This document shows, one piece after another, positions 52,619 through 61,355 of a DNA stretch of 64,000 bases; the first letter of the stretch is position 1; every line of letters starts with the position of its first letter. The notes beneath the pieces were generated by a model. The model had not been told where the DNA came from and made no database searches. It was given only the letters and a program-made list of their open reading frames with translations. Both the position numbers and the translations under genes were made by a program. The DNA is from Chloroflexota bacterium (GTDB lineage Bacteria > Chloroflexota > UBA11872), in NCBI GenBank assembly GCA_022824865.1, contig JAJDZD010000005.1, positions 1 through 64,000 on the forward strand, given 5' to 3'.

Positions 52619-53842
52619 ATGCGCATCACCGACATCGAGACCTTCGTCTGCAGCTACGCCTTCCCCGAGGCTGACCGCTGGTACGCCGGCGGACGCGGGG
52701 AACGCGAACCACTGGCCATGCACTTCAACGCCATCGTGCTGCGCGTGCATACCGACGAGGGCATCACCGGCCTGGGCGAGATCATGCCCTGGTCCGATAT
52801 CGACACCCGGATTCGCGCGTTACGCGAAGTCGTGCGCCCCCGGCTGCTGGGCCGCAGCCCCTTCGACGCCGACAGGCTGACGGTGTTTGGATCCGACCTC
52901 ACCACCAACCTCGCCCTGGCCGCCGCCAACGTGGCCTGCTGGGACATCGTGGGCAAGACCACCGGCACCCCCGTCTACCGCCTCCTCGACACCGAGGGCC
53001 TGGCTCAACCTCGCCTGCGCTGCTATGCCAGCGGCGGCGTTGGCTGGGCCTGGTTCGACCGGCCCGAGCAGTTGATCGAAGAAGCGCTGCAACACCAGGC
53101 CAACGGCTACACGGCCATGAAGCTGCGCATCGGAACCTCCTGGGCCCGTTCCCACGTCACGCCGGCCCGATTCCTGGACCTGCTGGGACGCCTGCGCGAC
53201 GCCGTCGGTCCCGACTTCGAATTGATGCTCGACGCCAACATGCGCTTCAGCCCCGACGAGGCGGACGAAGTGCTGGAACTGGCGCGTGGGCTGCGCGAGC
53301 TGGACTTCCGCTGGTTCGAAGACCCGATCATGCGCGCGGAAGACGACGCCTCCTACCGCGGCATCACCGCCGAAGCCACCGACGCCGACAGCGTCACCGT
53401 CTACCTGCGGCTACGGGAAGAGTCCGGCGTGCCGATTTCCGGCGGTGAGACGACCTTCGATCCCCGCGTCGTACGCCGCCTGATCGATAGCGACGCGCTG
53501 GACATCGTGAATCTGGACGTGACCTGGGTCGGCCTGGACCAGGCCCGCCGCTTCGCCCGCTGGCTGGAAGCGCGCGGCAAGCGGTGCATCCCCCACAGCT
53601 GGACGACCGGCATCTCCTTCGCCGCCACCGCCCACTTCGTCGCCGCCATCCCCAACCGCTACACGCTGGAATTCCAGATGATCAACAACAGGTTGATGGA
53701 CGAGCTGCTCATTGATCCCGTGCTGCCGGTCAACGGCTATGTAGACGTGCCCGAACGACCAGGACTGGGGATCGAACTGGACGAGGCGGCGGTTGCCGGC
53801 AGGTTTCAGCGGATCGAAGGAGACATCCTGACGAATCTCTAG
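52619..53842 (+). CDS. Mandelate racemase/muconate lactonizing enzyme-type dehydratase
   Basis: The 407-residue protein has the enolase-superfamily capping domain followed by the barrel. Metal ligands are visible in FELMLDANMRFS (Asp), LDFRWFEDP (Glu) and VPISGGETTF (Glu). TAMKLRIG supplies the second-strand lysine and arginine, and VNLDVTWVGL with IPHSWTTG the Asp-His dyad, as in sugar-acid dehydratases of the mandelate racemase subgroup. It likely dehydrates an aldonate, 17 bases downstream of the RraA-like gene. Confidence 0.87.
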   Translation: MRITDIETFVCSYAFPEADRWYAGGRGEREPLAMHFNAIVLRVHTDEGITGLGEIMPWSDIDTRIRALREVVRPRLLGRSPFDADRLTVFGSDLTTNLALAAANVACWDIVGKTTGTPVYRLLDTEGLAQPRLRCYASGGVGWAWFDRPEQLIEEALQHQANGYTAMKLRIGTSWARSHVTPARFLDLLGRLRDAVGPDFELMLDANMRFSPDEADEVLELARGLRELDFRWFEDPIMRAEDDASYRGITAEATDADSVTVYLRLREESGVPISGGETTFDPRVVRRLIDSDALDIVNLDVTWVGLDQARRFARWLEARGKRCIPHSWTTGISFAATAHFVAAIPNRYTLEFQMINNRLMDELLIDPVLPVNGYVDVPERPGLGIELDEAAVAGRFQRIEGDILTNL

Positions 53843-53862
53843 ACGTCGATAGCCGGCGTCTA
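53840..53862. terminator. Candidate hairpin between convergent genes
   Basis: TAGACG...CGTCTA (6 bp, 11-base loop) starts at the stop codon of the dehydratase gene and lies before the convergent Gfo/Idh gene. Weak evidence. Confidence 0.3.
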
Positions 53863-53873
53863 CCTGGAACCCT

Positions 53874-55034
53874 CTAGAGCGACACCCACGCCGCACCCTG
53901 CTTCGACGACTCCACCGCGCGGTAGATGAATTGCATGCCGCGGAGGCCGTCGTAGGCGGTGGGGAAGTCGTATTCGTCGGTGGACATGGGGTTGCCGTCG
54001 AGGTGGCGGCGGATGGCGGTCAGGGCGCCGACGTAGATCTGGGCGAAGGCTTCGAGGTAGCCCTCGGGGTGGCCGGGCGGGATGCGGCCGGCGGCCGAGG
54101 CGTGCGCGTCCAGGTAACCCTGGGCGCGGCTGAAGGTCTGGCGCGGCTCGCCCAGTCGCCAGACATCCAGGTAGTTCGGGTTTTCCTGTCCCCAGCGGAT
54201 CGCGCCGTGCTCGGCGTAGACGCGCAGGGTGATCCCGTTTTCCTCGCCGGTGGCGATCTGGCTGGCCGTCAACAGGCCCTTGCCGCCGCCTTCCAGCCGC
54301 AGCAGGGCGTTTACGTCTTCGTCCAGCGTCCGGTCGGGCAGGAAGGTACTCAGGTCCACGCACATCTCGCTGACCTTCTCGCCGGTGACGTACTCCAGCA
54401 GGTTGAACGCGTGGGTGCCGATGTCGCCGATGGTCGCGCCGATGCCCGAGCGGGCCGGATCCAGCCGCCACTCGGCCTGGCGCATGCCCAGTTTTTCGTG
54501 CGGGGTCGCCAGGAAGTCCTGCAGGTACTCCACGATGACCTTGCGCACCCGCCCCATCTGTCCCGAACGGAACAGCGCGCGCGCCTGCCGAACCATGGGA
54601 TGGCCGGTGTAGTTGTGGGTAAGGGCAAAGACCAGGCCGGACTCCTCGACAATGTCTACGAGTTGCTCGGACTGCTCCAGCGTGTAGGTCATCGGCTTGT
54701 CGCAGACGACGTGGATTCCGGCTTCCAGGAAAGCGCGGCAGATGTCGAAGTGCGAGACGTTGGGCGTGACGATGCTTACGAAGTCGATGCGCTCATGGGC
54801 CGGCAGCGCCGCCTCGGCGGCGGCCATCGCCTGGTACGAGTCGTAGACGCGGCCCGGGTCCAGGTAGAGCTCTGCGCCGGTTTCCCGGTTGAGGTCCGGA
54901 TCACGCGAGAACACGCCGGCGACCATCTCGGCCTGCTGCTCCATGGCGACCACCATGCGATGCACCGGGCCAATGAAGGAGCCGGGGCCGCCGCCGACCA
55001 TGCCCATTCGCAGCTTGCGGTTCCACGAGTCCAT
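53874..55034 (-). CDS. Gfo/Idh/MocA-family oxidoreductase
   Basis: The ATG at 55034 (MDSWNRKLRMGMVGGGPGSF) follows AAAGGAA and gives 386 residues. GGGPGSFIGPVHR is the nucleotide loop of the 'GGGxGSfIG' subgroup, VVCDKPMTYTLEQS carries the catalytic (E/D)KP lysine, and RSGIGATIGDIGTHAFNLLE has the conserved 'D.G.H' motif. It probably oxidises a sugar or inositol derivative. It lies 31 bases downstream of the TIM-barrel epimerase gene; both form a leftward operon. Confidence 0.88.
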   Translation of the reverse strand: MDSWNRKLRMGMVGGGPGSFIGPVHRMVVAMEQQAEMVAGVFSRDPDLNRETGAELYLDPGRVYDSYQAMAAAEAALPAHERIDFVSIVTPNVSHFDICRAFLEAGIHVVCDKPMTYTLEQSEQLVDIVEESGLVFALTHNYTGHPMVRQARALFRSGQMGRVRKVIVEYLQDFLATPHEKLGMRQAEWRLDPARSGIGATIGDIGTHAFNLLEYVTGEKVSEMCVDLSTFLPDRTLDEDVNALLRLEGGGKGLLTASQIATGEENGITLRVYAEHGAIRWGQENPNYLDVWRLGEPRQTFSRAQGYLDAHASAAGRIPPGHPEGYLEAFAQIYVGALTAIRRHLDGNPMSTDEYDFPTAYDGLRGMQFIYRAVESSKQGAAWVSL

Positions 55035-55065
55035 TGGGGGATTCCTTTCGGACGGGCCCTGGCGG

Positions 55066-56115
55066 CTAGTCCAGGCCCAGCAGTCGGCGGTTGGCGTCGG
55101 CGTCCATTTCGCCTCCGGCAAAGTCGTCAAAGGCCACGTCGGCCGCGTCGATCAGGTGCTGCGCAATGAACGGCGCGCCCTCGGCCGCGCCTTGCTCGGG
55201 GCTCTTGACGCAGCATTCCCACTCCAGCACCGCCCAGCTGCGGTAGCCGGCTTCGGTCAGCAGGGTAAACACCTGCGTGAAATCCACCTGGCCGTCGCCC
55301 AGCGATCGGAAGCGTCCGGCCCGCCCCGCCCACTCCTGGTAGCCGCCGTACGCGCCAACCCGCCCGTCCGGGCGGAACTCGGCGTCCTTGACGTGGAAAG
55401 CCGTAATCCGGTCGGCATACCGGCGAATGAAGTCCAGGTAGTCCAGTTGCTGGAGCACGAAGTGACTCGGGTCGTAGTTGATGCAGGCGGCCTCGTGGTT
55501 GTCCGTGGCGTCCAGGAACATCTCGAACGTCGCGCCGTCGTAGAGATCCGAACCGGGATGAAGCTCGTACGCAATGGTCACCCCGTGATCGCTCGCCATG
55601 TCCAGGATCGGACGCCAGCGGCGCGCCAGTTCCTCAAAGGCCGTCTCGACCACGCCCGGCGGCCGCTGCGGCCACGGGTAGATCATGTGCCAGGCGAAAC
55701 CGCCGGACATGACTGGCAGCGCGCTGACGCCCAGATTGGCGGAGGCCTTGATTGACTTGCCAAGCTGATCCGTCGCCCACTCGGTAACTTCCGACCCGGA
55801 GAGTCCGGGCGGATGAAAGACCGAAAAGCCGTCGGCATAGGCGGGATGCATGGCCAGCACCTGGCCCTGCAAGTGGGACGCGAGCTCGGTGACCTCAAGC
55901 CCCAGACCGGCCAGGCCACCGAGGTACTCGTCCGCATAGGTCTTTGACTCGGCGACTTTGTCCAGATCAATGACGCGCGGATCCCAGGTGGGGATCTGCA
56001 CGCCCTTGTAGCCAAGGCCGGCAACCCAGCGACCAATGTTCTCCAGGTTGTCGTAGGGCGGCTCGTCGCGCAGAAACTGCGCCAGCAGGACGGCAGGGCC
56101 CTTCATCGACGCCAT
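55066..56115 (-). CDS. Sugar phosphate isomerase/epimerase (TIM barrel)
   Basis: The ATG at 56115 (MASMKGPAVLLAQFL) follows AAAGGAGG; product 349 residues. Metal-site residues appear in VTIAYELHPGSDL (Glu), CINYDPSHFVLQQ (Asp/His), ITAFHVKDAEFRP (His) and WAVLEWECCVKS (Glu). LDFIRRYADRI and GQVDFTQVFTLL fit the larger epimerase subgroup found beside Gfo/Idh dehydrogenases. It likely interconverts keto-sugars or inosose-like compounds for the adjacent oxidoreductase. Confidence 0.85.
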   Translation of the reverse strand: MASMKGPAVLLAQFLRDEPPYDNLENIGRWVAGLGYKGVQIPTWDPRVIDLDKVAESKTYADEYLGGLAGLGLEVTELASHLQGQVLAMHPAYADGFSVFHPPGLSGSEVTEWATDQLGKSIKASANLGVSALPVMSGGFAWHMIYPWPQRPPGVVETAFEELARRWRPILDMASDHGVTIAYELHPGSDLYDGATFEMFLDATDNHEAACINYDPSHFVLQQLDYLDFIRRYADRITAFHVKDAEFRPDGRVGAYGGYQEWAGRAGRFRSLGDGQVDFTQVFTLLTEAGYRSWAVLEWECCVKSPEQGAAEGAPFIAQHLIDAADVAFDDFAGGEMDADANRRLLGLD

Positions 56116-56604
56116 GCGGGCCTCCTTTGGCTCGGGTCCCGCGTCTTCACGCCGCGGTTCGGGCGCGCGGGACGCTTTGCGGCACGGGGTGGCCGCAGTT
56201 TGAACAACCGAAGCGGCAGCTTCAAGTGCGGTGTTCGCACGCCTCACCGGGTCCTGTCCGGCTTAGTCAGCGTTCCCGGCGGGCGAATCGTGCGAACCGG
56301 CCTCCTGACGCAGCGACCGGATAGCCGCGATGCCCTGGCGGCCGCCATACCTAGATCTATCGCCCACAACAACTGTGGCGCATCGCTATCGCTGCTGAAG
56401 TGCCGGCCCGACAGTTTGGGGGACTTCCGGTCGAGCCCGGGCAAACGCGCTACAGATGATCGATGAAGCGGCTTCCTTCGCTTGCGGGCTGCACGGGGCT
56501 CGCGCGAAGTCGCACCTATTACCACACCTTCGAGCCGGAAACGTAGCAAGCTGTCAGTAGCGTATACTGTTCGAGCAGCGTTCCATCCGACCCCAAAGCG
56601 AAAG
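56116..56604. other. Spacer without a recognised gene
   Basis: Short frames exist on both strands but none shows protein-like pattern. The spacer is divergent between the leftward epimerase operon and the rightward RDD genes and probably holds both promoters. Confidence 0.4.
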
Positions 56605-56610
56605 TTGGTC

Positions 56611-57240
56611 GTGGAAGATCAAGCCCAATCGAGCACAAGTTCAGATTCGGCGAGCCCCAAGACCGTCTATACGCTGCATGGGACACCACTTGCGACCCGA
56701 AAGCAACGTCTTTCGGCCCTGCTAATAGACTTAACTATCACTGCGCTGATCGTTTTCATGCTCGTCGGCGTTGGCTTGGGGACTGACGCGGGAGGACCGC
56801 CGCCATTGGCGGCCGCAATTGCGATGGCGCTTGCATTCCTGACGTTCTACTACATCCTCTGCTGGACGGCGTTCAGCGCAACGCCGGGCAAGATGATGCT
56901 CGGCCTCAAGATCGTCGACCACAATGGCTGGCCGATCGGAATCGCCAAGTCCATCGCGCGGCTATTTGGCTATGCGATATCAACTGTTTCGGTTGGCCTA
57001 GGGTTCATCTGGATCTTTATCGATAGTTTCGGACGCGGGTGGCATGACCACGTCGCCAATACGTACGTTATTCACGAAGGCCGCAGCAAGGCTCGATCGC
57101 GTGACATGGCCTCCGACCTCTTCCATGATCTCGCATCCGGACCGCCGACCATTCGCAGGTCCGATCCAAAAGCTGGCTCAGCTAGTAACAAGCCGGATCG
57201 TAGCCCACGCTCTCCACGGAGCACGTGGCCGACCGAATAA
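56611..57240 (+). CDS. RDD-family membrane protein, copy 1
   Basis: The GTG at 56611 or TTG at 56605 are likely starts; I use the GTG (209 residues). The RDD pattern is clear: RLSALLIDLTITALIVFML, then an inner helix, SATPGKMMLGLKIVDHNGWP, and FGRGWHDHVANTYV. Three to four membrane helices are present. A Ser/Pro/Arg-rich tail ends STWPTE, matching the GNWPTD end of copy 2. RDD proteins are small transporters or membrane regulators of mostly unknown role. First of four tandem copies. Confidence 0.8.
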   Translation: MEDQAQSSTSSDSASPKTVYTLHGTPLATRKQRLSALLIDLTITALIVFMLVGVGLGTDAGGPPPLAAAIAMALAFLTFYYILCWTAFSATPGKMMLGLKIVDHNGWPIGIAKSIARLFGYAISTVSVGLGFIWIFIDSFGRGWHDHVANTYVIHEGRSKARSRDMASDLFHDLASGPPTIRRSDPKAGSASNKPDRSPRSPRSTWPTE

Positions 57241-57415
57241 GTTCACAAGCATGCGATGTTGATCGACGAGCACACCCGACGGTACGTATCGGCAACAATC
57301 CAAGTGCCAGCCCTGATCGCCAGACCACGGCTTCCCCACTCGACAGGGATCAGTCACCTCCGGCTGACGAGATACGGCAGCCGAGGTCTTGCGCGATCCA
57401 ACAACACGACCGCCG

Positions 57416-58090
57416 ATGACTCAAACCGCTGTGGCCTTGCGGGAACTCAACCTGCATGAGATGGGTCAGTCCATTCATTGCGGTAGTGAAGCGAGGCTAC
57501 CCACGAAATCCGTAGACGTAGAATCCAAGAGTCAATCGGCAGATGAACGTCCATTAATCGGCGCATATCCAATCGCGTCATTTCCCCGCAGATTGCTCGC
57601 GATGGCTCTTGATTTTTCGTTTTCCCTTGCAGCCGCCGTGCTGATTCTAGCAATCTTAGTGTTGCCGCCAGTAAACAAGCCTTCGCCAGGCGCACAGTGG
57701 GATGCTTACCTCAAGCATGACACTTTTCGAACATTCGCAATAGTTGCATTAGTAATTTGCTATATAGTCTATCCAATAATATCAATCTGGATCTTTAGAG
57801 GAACTGTTGGAAAGCGACTCCTCCACCTACAGATTGTCGATCACAGAGGTCGGCACGTTGGGATACTATGGGTTCTCGTTCGACACGCTGTTTATATTCT
57901 CTCCGCAGTAGTTCTTCCGCTGGCGATTGCCTGGATTGCCTTCGACCGGAATACACAGGGCTGGCACGACAAGATTGCCAAGACCCATGTTACGTACGCC
58001 GGTGGTGGCCGCATCGGCGACCAGCGGACGACGCGACGCCCGCGCACCACCGACAAGGGCCGGCGCCGGGGCAATTGGCCGACTGACTAG
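57416..58090 (+). CDS. RDD-family membrane protein, copy 2
   Basis: Start assigned at ATG 57416 (224 residues); later in-frame starts are possible because residues 1-50 are not conserved. FPRRLLAMALDFSFSLAAAV is the first RDD helix, GTVGKRLLHLQIVDHRGRHV the central loop, and NTQGWHDKIAKTHVTY the final motif. The DNA between about 57550 and 57900 is noticeably richer in A+T than the surroundings. The basic C-terminal tail ends GNWPTD. Confidence 0.78.
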   Translation: MTQTAVALRELNLHEMGQSIHCGSEARLPTKSVDVESKSQSADERPLIGAYPIASFPRRLLAMALDFSFSLAAAVLILAILVLPPVNKPSPGAQWDAYLKHDTFRTFAIVALVICYIVYPIISIWIFRGTVGKRLLHLQIVDHRGRHVGILWVLVRHAVYILSAVVLPLAIAWIAFDRNTQGWHDKIAKTHVTYAGGGRIGDQRTTRRPRTTDKGRRRGNWPTD

Positions 58091-58232
58091 CGTCAAAGCG
58101 AGAGTATGTCACTGGCGGCACAAGGCTGAAGGCGTGCACGTTGGTGAAGCTTGACCGGCATCCCGGCCACCCGAAGGCCGGCCAGGATTGTGTGTCCTCT
58201 TAGAGTCGGCTCCGTGCACCGGCGCCAAGCGG

Positions 58233-58238
58233 TATAAT
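58233..58238 (+). promoter_or_regulatory. Perfect TATAAT -10 box before RDD copy 3
   Basis: TATAAT lies about 44 bases upstream of the GTG at 58282. No good -35 is present 16-18 bases before it. A GGAGG ribosome site follows at about 58270. This suggests copy 3 has its own promoter. Confidence 0.5.
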
Positions 58239-58281
58239 TCGGTCCCGCAGTAGGGGCGCACACCTTGACCGGAGGCGACCC

Positions 58282-58788
58282 GTGGCTACGCAAGCAGACC
58301 GGCCGTCAGCAGAATCGGGAGGCGGCGAAGCCGGCACGACCACCGAGCCGTCGCTTGGCGGCTATCCCCTGGCCCGATTCCGAACCCGCTTCGACGCCAA
58401 TCTGCTCGATCTCTGCGTGCTGCTCCTCGTGATGATGCTGGCCAGCCTGGCGTTCAGTCTCGATCACTCGAGCCTTCTGGAATCCGAGTTCGCCATCTAT
58501 ATCGTTCCCTATTACCTCTACTACGCCATCATCTATTTCGCCGTGTTCTGGTGGGTGTGGGGCGCCACGCCGGGCAAGCTGATTTTCGGGCTGCGGGTGG
58601 TCGACCACACCGGCGGCCCCATAGGTCTCGAGCGAGCCCTCGTCCGGACCGTCCAGATTCCACTTTGCCTTGGGTTCATTTGGGCCTCGTTCGACGAGCG
58701 CCGGCAGGGCGTCCACGACAAGATGGCCGGAACCTATGTGATCGACAAGCGGCGGGGGCAAGCTACGAATTCCGACGCAGCCGAATGA
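58282..58788 (+). CDS. RDD-family membrane protein, copy 3
   Basis: The GTG start follows GGAGG; product 168 residues, the standard RDD size, without the tail of copies 1 and 2. Helix 1 is RFDANLLDLCVLLLVMMLAS, the loop GATPGKLIFGLRVVDHTGGP, and the end RRQGVHDKMAGTYVID. The central YYLYYAIIYFAVFWWVW segment is strongly aromatic. High GC, like the chromosome average here. Confidence 0.82.
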   Translation: MATQADRPSAESGGGEAGTTTEPSLGGYPLARFRTRFDANLLDLCVLLLVMMLASLAFSLDHSSLLESEFAIYIVPYYLYYAIIYFAVFWWVWGATPGKLIFGLRVVDHTGGPIGLERALVRTVQIPLCLGFIWASFDERRQGVHDKMAGTYVIDKRRGQATNSDAAE

Positions 58789-59055
58789 CAGCCTACACTC
58801 GACTTCCAACCGATACGGCATGCACAGTTTTAGCAATTCCCAGCCGGAAAGTGCAGCAGCAAGCGAGCACTACCTGGTTACACCGTCATCAAACCTCCGA
58901 ACTCTCGGCGTGCGCTCTTGGCATCACTCCGGTCCGAACGCTGAGGTGCGCGAACCGTGGATCGAGTGTAAGTGCTACTCACTACACGGGTGCATCACAC
59001 GAGTCTCCCCGCGATGCATAGAGAATCCAGACACAGACGGCAGAGGGAACGCCCT

Positions 59056-59562
59056 GTGATAGGCAATCAACAAAGAGAGGACTTTGAATCCCCGGCGGAT
59101 AATGCACTCCAAAACAGTGTGGATGCTACAATCAAACACTATGAAGTATCCTTTTTACAACGTCGATTCTTTGCCTTCCTGATCGATTCATTCATCGCTG
59201 CTTGGATTTCGGGCCTGGTTTCAGTTGCGACTTTTGGCGCCTTCGTTAGTGCCCCTCAAGTTGAGGACGACTTCGTAATCCTAATGGTCTTTTTATCTTC
59301 GGTGTTCATCACGTACTATTCCTATCAGTTGTTTTTTTGGACCGCCTTGGGAGCAACTCCCGGGAAGCTGATTCTGAAACTGCGTGTCGTCGACGCCAAG
59401 GGGCGCGAGATACGCTTTCTCAGATCATTGCTGAGAACGCTCGGCTATGTAGTTTCATTATGTACTTTTTGCATCGGGTTTTTCCACATACTTCTTGATC
59501 CCTTTGCGCAAGGCTTGCATGACAAGATCGCCGGGACTTACGTTGTCTACGAGGGCAGTTGA
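59056..59562 (+). CDS. RDD-family membrane protein, copy 4
   Basis: The GTG at 59056 is the likely start (168 residues). FLQRRFFAFLIDSFIAAWIS carries the R...D of RDD helix 1; GATPGKLILKLRVVDAKGRE and FAQGLHDKIAGTYVVYE are the other motifs. Like copy 2, its DNA (about 59080-59520) is AT-richer than the flanks. Functions of these proteins are unknown; tandem diversification suggests related but distinct transport roles. Confidence 0.82.
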   Translation: MIGNQQREDFESPADNALQNSVDATIKHYEVSFLQRRFFAFLIDSFIAAWISGLVSVATFGAFVSAPQVEDDFVILMVFLSSVFITYYSYQLFFWTALGATPGKLILKLRVVDAKGREIRFLRSLLRTLGYVVSLCTFCIGFFHILLDPFAQGLHDKIAGTYVVYEGS

Positions 59563-59717
59563 CATGTCGAACTGCTACTCGATTCGGACCGGCAAGTTTC
59601 CGCGTTCCAGTCCGGCAGGGTCTTACCGCAAATGACGAATCGCCGACACTTCGCCATCGAACAGCGCGGAGCGCAAGAGATCTGCCAACTCCGAGCCGAT
59701 CTCGTACCATCGCAGCC

Positions 59718-60473
59718 GTGATCGAACTCTTTGACGCAAACTGCGCACTCGGCATGGTCTCCCGGCCCGGGCCGGCCATGGCGTTTCTAACGCCTGACGA
59801 CCTGGCGGCGCACCAGGCGCGCTTCGGTATCGGCAGAGCGCTGGTGTATCACTCGCTGGCGCTGGAAGAGCACCCGACCGCCGGTAACGAACTGCTGATG
59901 CAGGCCATCGAGGGTCATGCCGGTCTGGTCCCTTCGTGGCTCGCACTTCCGCATCACACGGGTGAGTTCCCGAAACCCGCGCGATTCATCGAGGAGTTAC
60001 GCTCGGCCGGCGTGCCGGCCGTGCGGATCTTTCCTGACCAGCAGCGGTTTCTCACTGACGATTGGGTGTCGGGCGAACTATTCGCGGCGCTGGCCGGCCA
60101 GGTACCGCTGTTCTGGCACATTGACGGCTTGGACGCGCCGACAGCCCGTGAGCTATACCGGGTATCCACCGCTCAACCCGATCTGCAGATCGTCATCTGC
60201 GACGTCGACAAGATGATTAACCGAGCAATCACGCCGCTGATGCGGGAATCGCCGAACATCTGGCTGGAGACCGGTGGGTACCGCACGCACCGGGGGATCG
60301 AGTACCTGTCCGGCGCCGTCGGCGCCGACCGCATGGTGTTCGGCACGAAGCTACCCTGGCAGGCGGTCGGACCACCGCACGCCGAACTGATGTACGCGGA
60401 TATCGACGACGACGCCCGCCGGGCCATCGGCTCGTCGAACCTGGAACGGCTGTTGGCCATGGCGGCCTGGTAG
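59718..60473 (+). CDS. Amidohydrolase_2-like barrel lacking the metal motif
   Basis: The GTG at 59718 gives 251 residues. The layout parallels the next gene: a first strand ELFDANCALG where the H-x-H should be, ITPLMRESPNIWLETGGY, then MVFGTKLPWQ where active members have FGSDYP. H-x-H and the final Asp are thus missing. The overall barrel pattern (VPAVRIFPDQQRF; FWHIDGLDAPTAR) remains. It may be a catalytically altered or structural partner of the adjacent active-looking paralogue. Confidence 0.7.
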   Translation: MIELFDANCALGMVSRPGPAMAFLTPDDLAAHQARFGIGRALVYHSLALEEHPTAGNELLMQAIEGHAGLVPSWLALPHHTGEFPKPARFIEELRSAGVPAVRIFPDQQRFLTDDWVSGELFAALAGQVPLFWHIDGLDAPTARELYRVSTAQPDLQIVICDVDKMINRAITPLMRESPNIWLETGGYRTHRGIEYLSGAVGADRMVFGTKLPWQAVGPPHAELMYADIDDDARRAIGSSNLERLLAMAAW

Positions 60474-60477
60474 CGCC

Positions 60478-61308
60478 GTGTTTGGCCACGTCTGGCGTCA
60501 TAACGCGCCACACCCGCATCACCACCGGCCGGACCCGTTTGCCGCCGATGCCCTGGCGGGCGAACCGCTGAACGATTTTGTCATCGACGTCCACAGCCAC
60601 CCGGGGCCGGGCACCAACTTCTTCTACCAGGGCGGCGGAGTTGACGACCTCCTGCGGGTCATGGACCGGACCGGTGTGGACTACTGCTGCTTCAGCGCGT
60701 ACACGGCCATCGGGCCGGACTTCGTGCGCGGTAACGAGCTGGTCGCCGGGGCGGTGCGCGATCATCCGACCCGGGTGATCGGGTTCGCTGTGCCAAACCC
60801 CAACTACCCCGAGTTGGCGAAGGAAGAACTGATTCGACGTGTGGATGAGCAGGGGTTTCGCGGCATCAAGATCCACTCCACCAGCCACGAGTACCCGATT
60901 CACGGCCCCAACTACATCCCCGTGTACGAGTTCGCCGACGATCACCGGCTGCCAATCCTCAGCCACACCTACGACTCGCCGGCGCGCATCCGCCAGCTGG
61001 CGACCACCTATCCCAACGCGCGATTCATCTGGGCGCATGCCATCTGGCAGCACATCCGCACGCCGGACCTGGCCCTGACGGTGCGCGACCTACCGAACGT
61101 CTTTTGCGAAATGTCCGGCTCGGGCAATCGCCGGGGGCAGATCGAGGCGTTTGTGCGCGTGGCCGGGGTCGAGAGCGCCGTATTCGGATCCGATTACCCG
61201 GTGCTGGGACAGACCTGGCAGATGGGGAACGTGGCGCACGCCGACCTCACCCACGAAGAAAAGCGCAAGATCTTTAGCGAGAACATTCGAGGCGTGCTGG
61301 GTCTCTAG
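60478..61308 (+). CDS. Amidohydrolase_2 family metal-dependent hydrolase
   Basis: A GTG start four bases after the previous stop gives 276 residues. Metal-ligand motifs are complete: FVIDVHSHPGPG (H-x-H), GIKIHSTSHE, PILSHTYDSP, FIWAHAIWQH and VFGSDYPVLG (Asp). The N-terminal ~30 residues are His/Pro-rich and not part of the domain. Relatives hydrolyse or decarboxylate aromatic or cyclic acids. It is coupled to the metal-less paralogue upstream. Confidence 0.83.
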   Translation: MFGHVWRHNAPHPHHHRPDPFAADALAGEPLNDFVIDVHSHPGPGTNFFYQGGGVDDLLRVMDRTGVDYCCFSAYTAIGPDFVRGNELVAGAVRDHPTRVIGFAVPNPNYPELAKEELIRRVDEQGFRGIKIHSTSHEYPIHGPNYIPVYEFADDHRLPILSHTYDSPARIRQLATTYPNARFIWAHAIWQHIRTPDLALTVRDLPNVFCEMSGSGNRRGQIEAFVRVAGVESAVFGSDYPVLGQTWQMGNVAHADLTHEEKRKIFSENIRGVLGL

Positions 61309-61355
61309 GTAAGCGACAGGTCTCCGGCCGCCCGTGACTGCGCGCTCCAGCGCCG

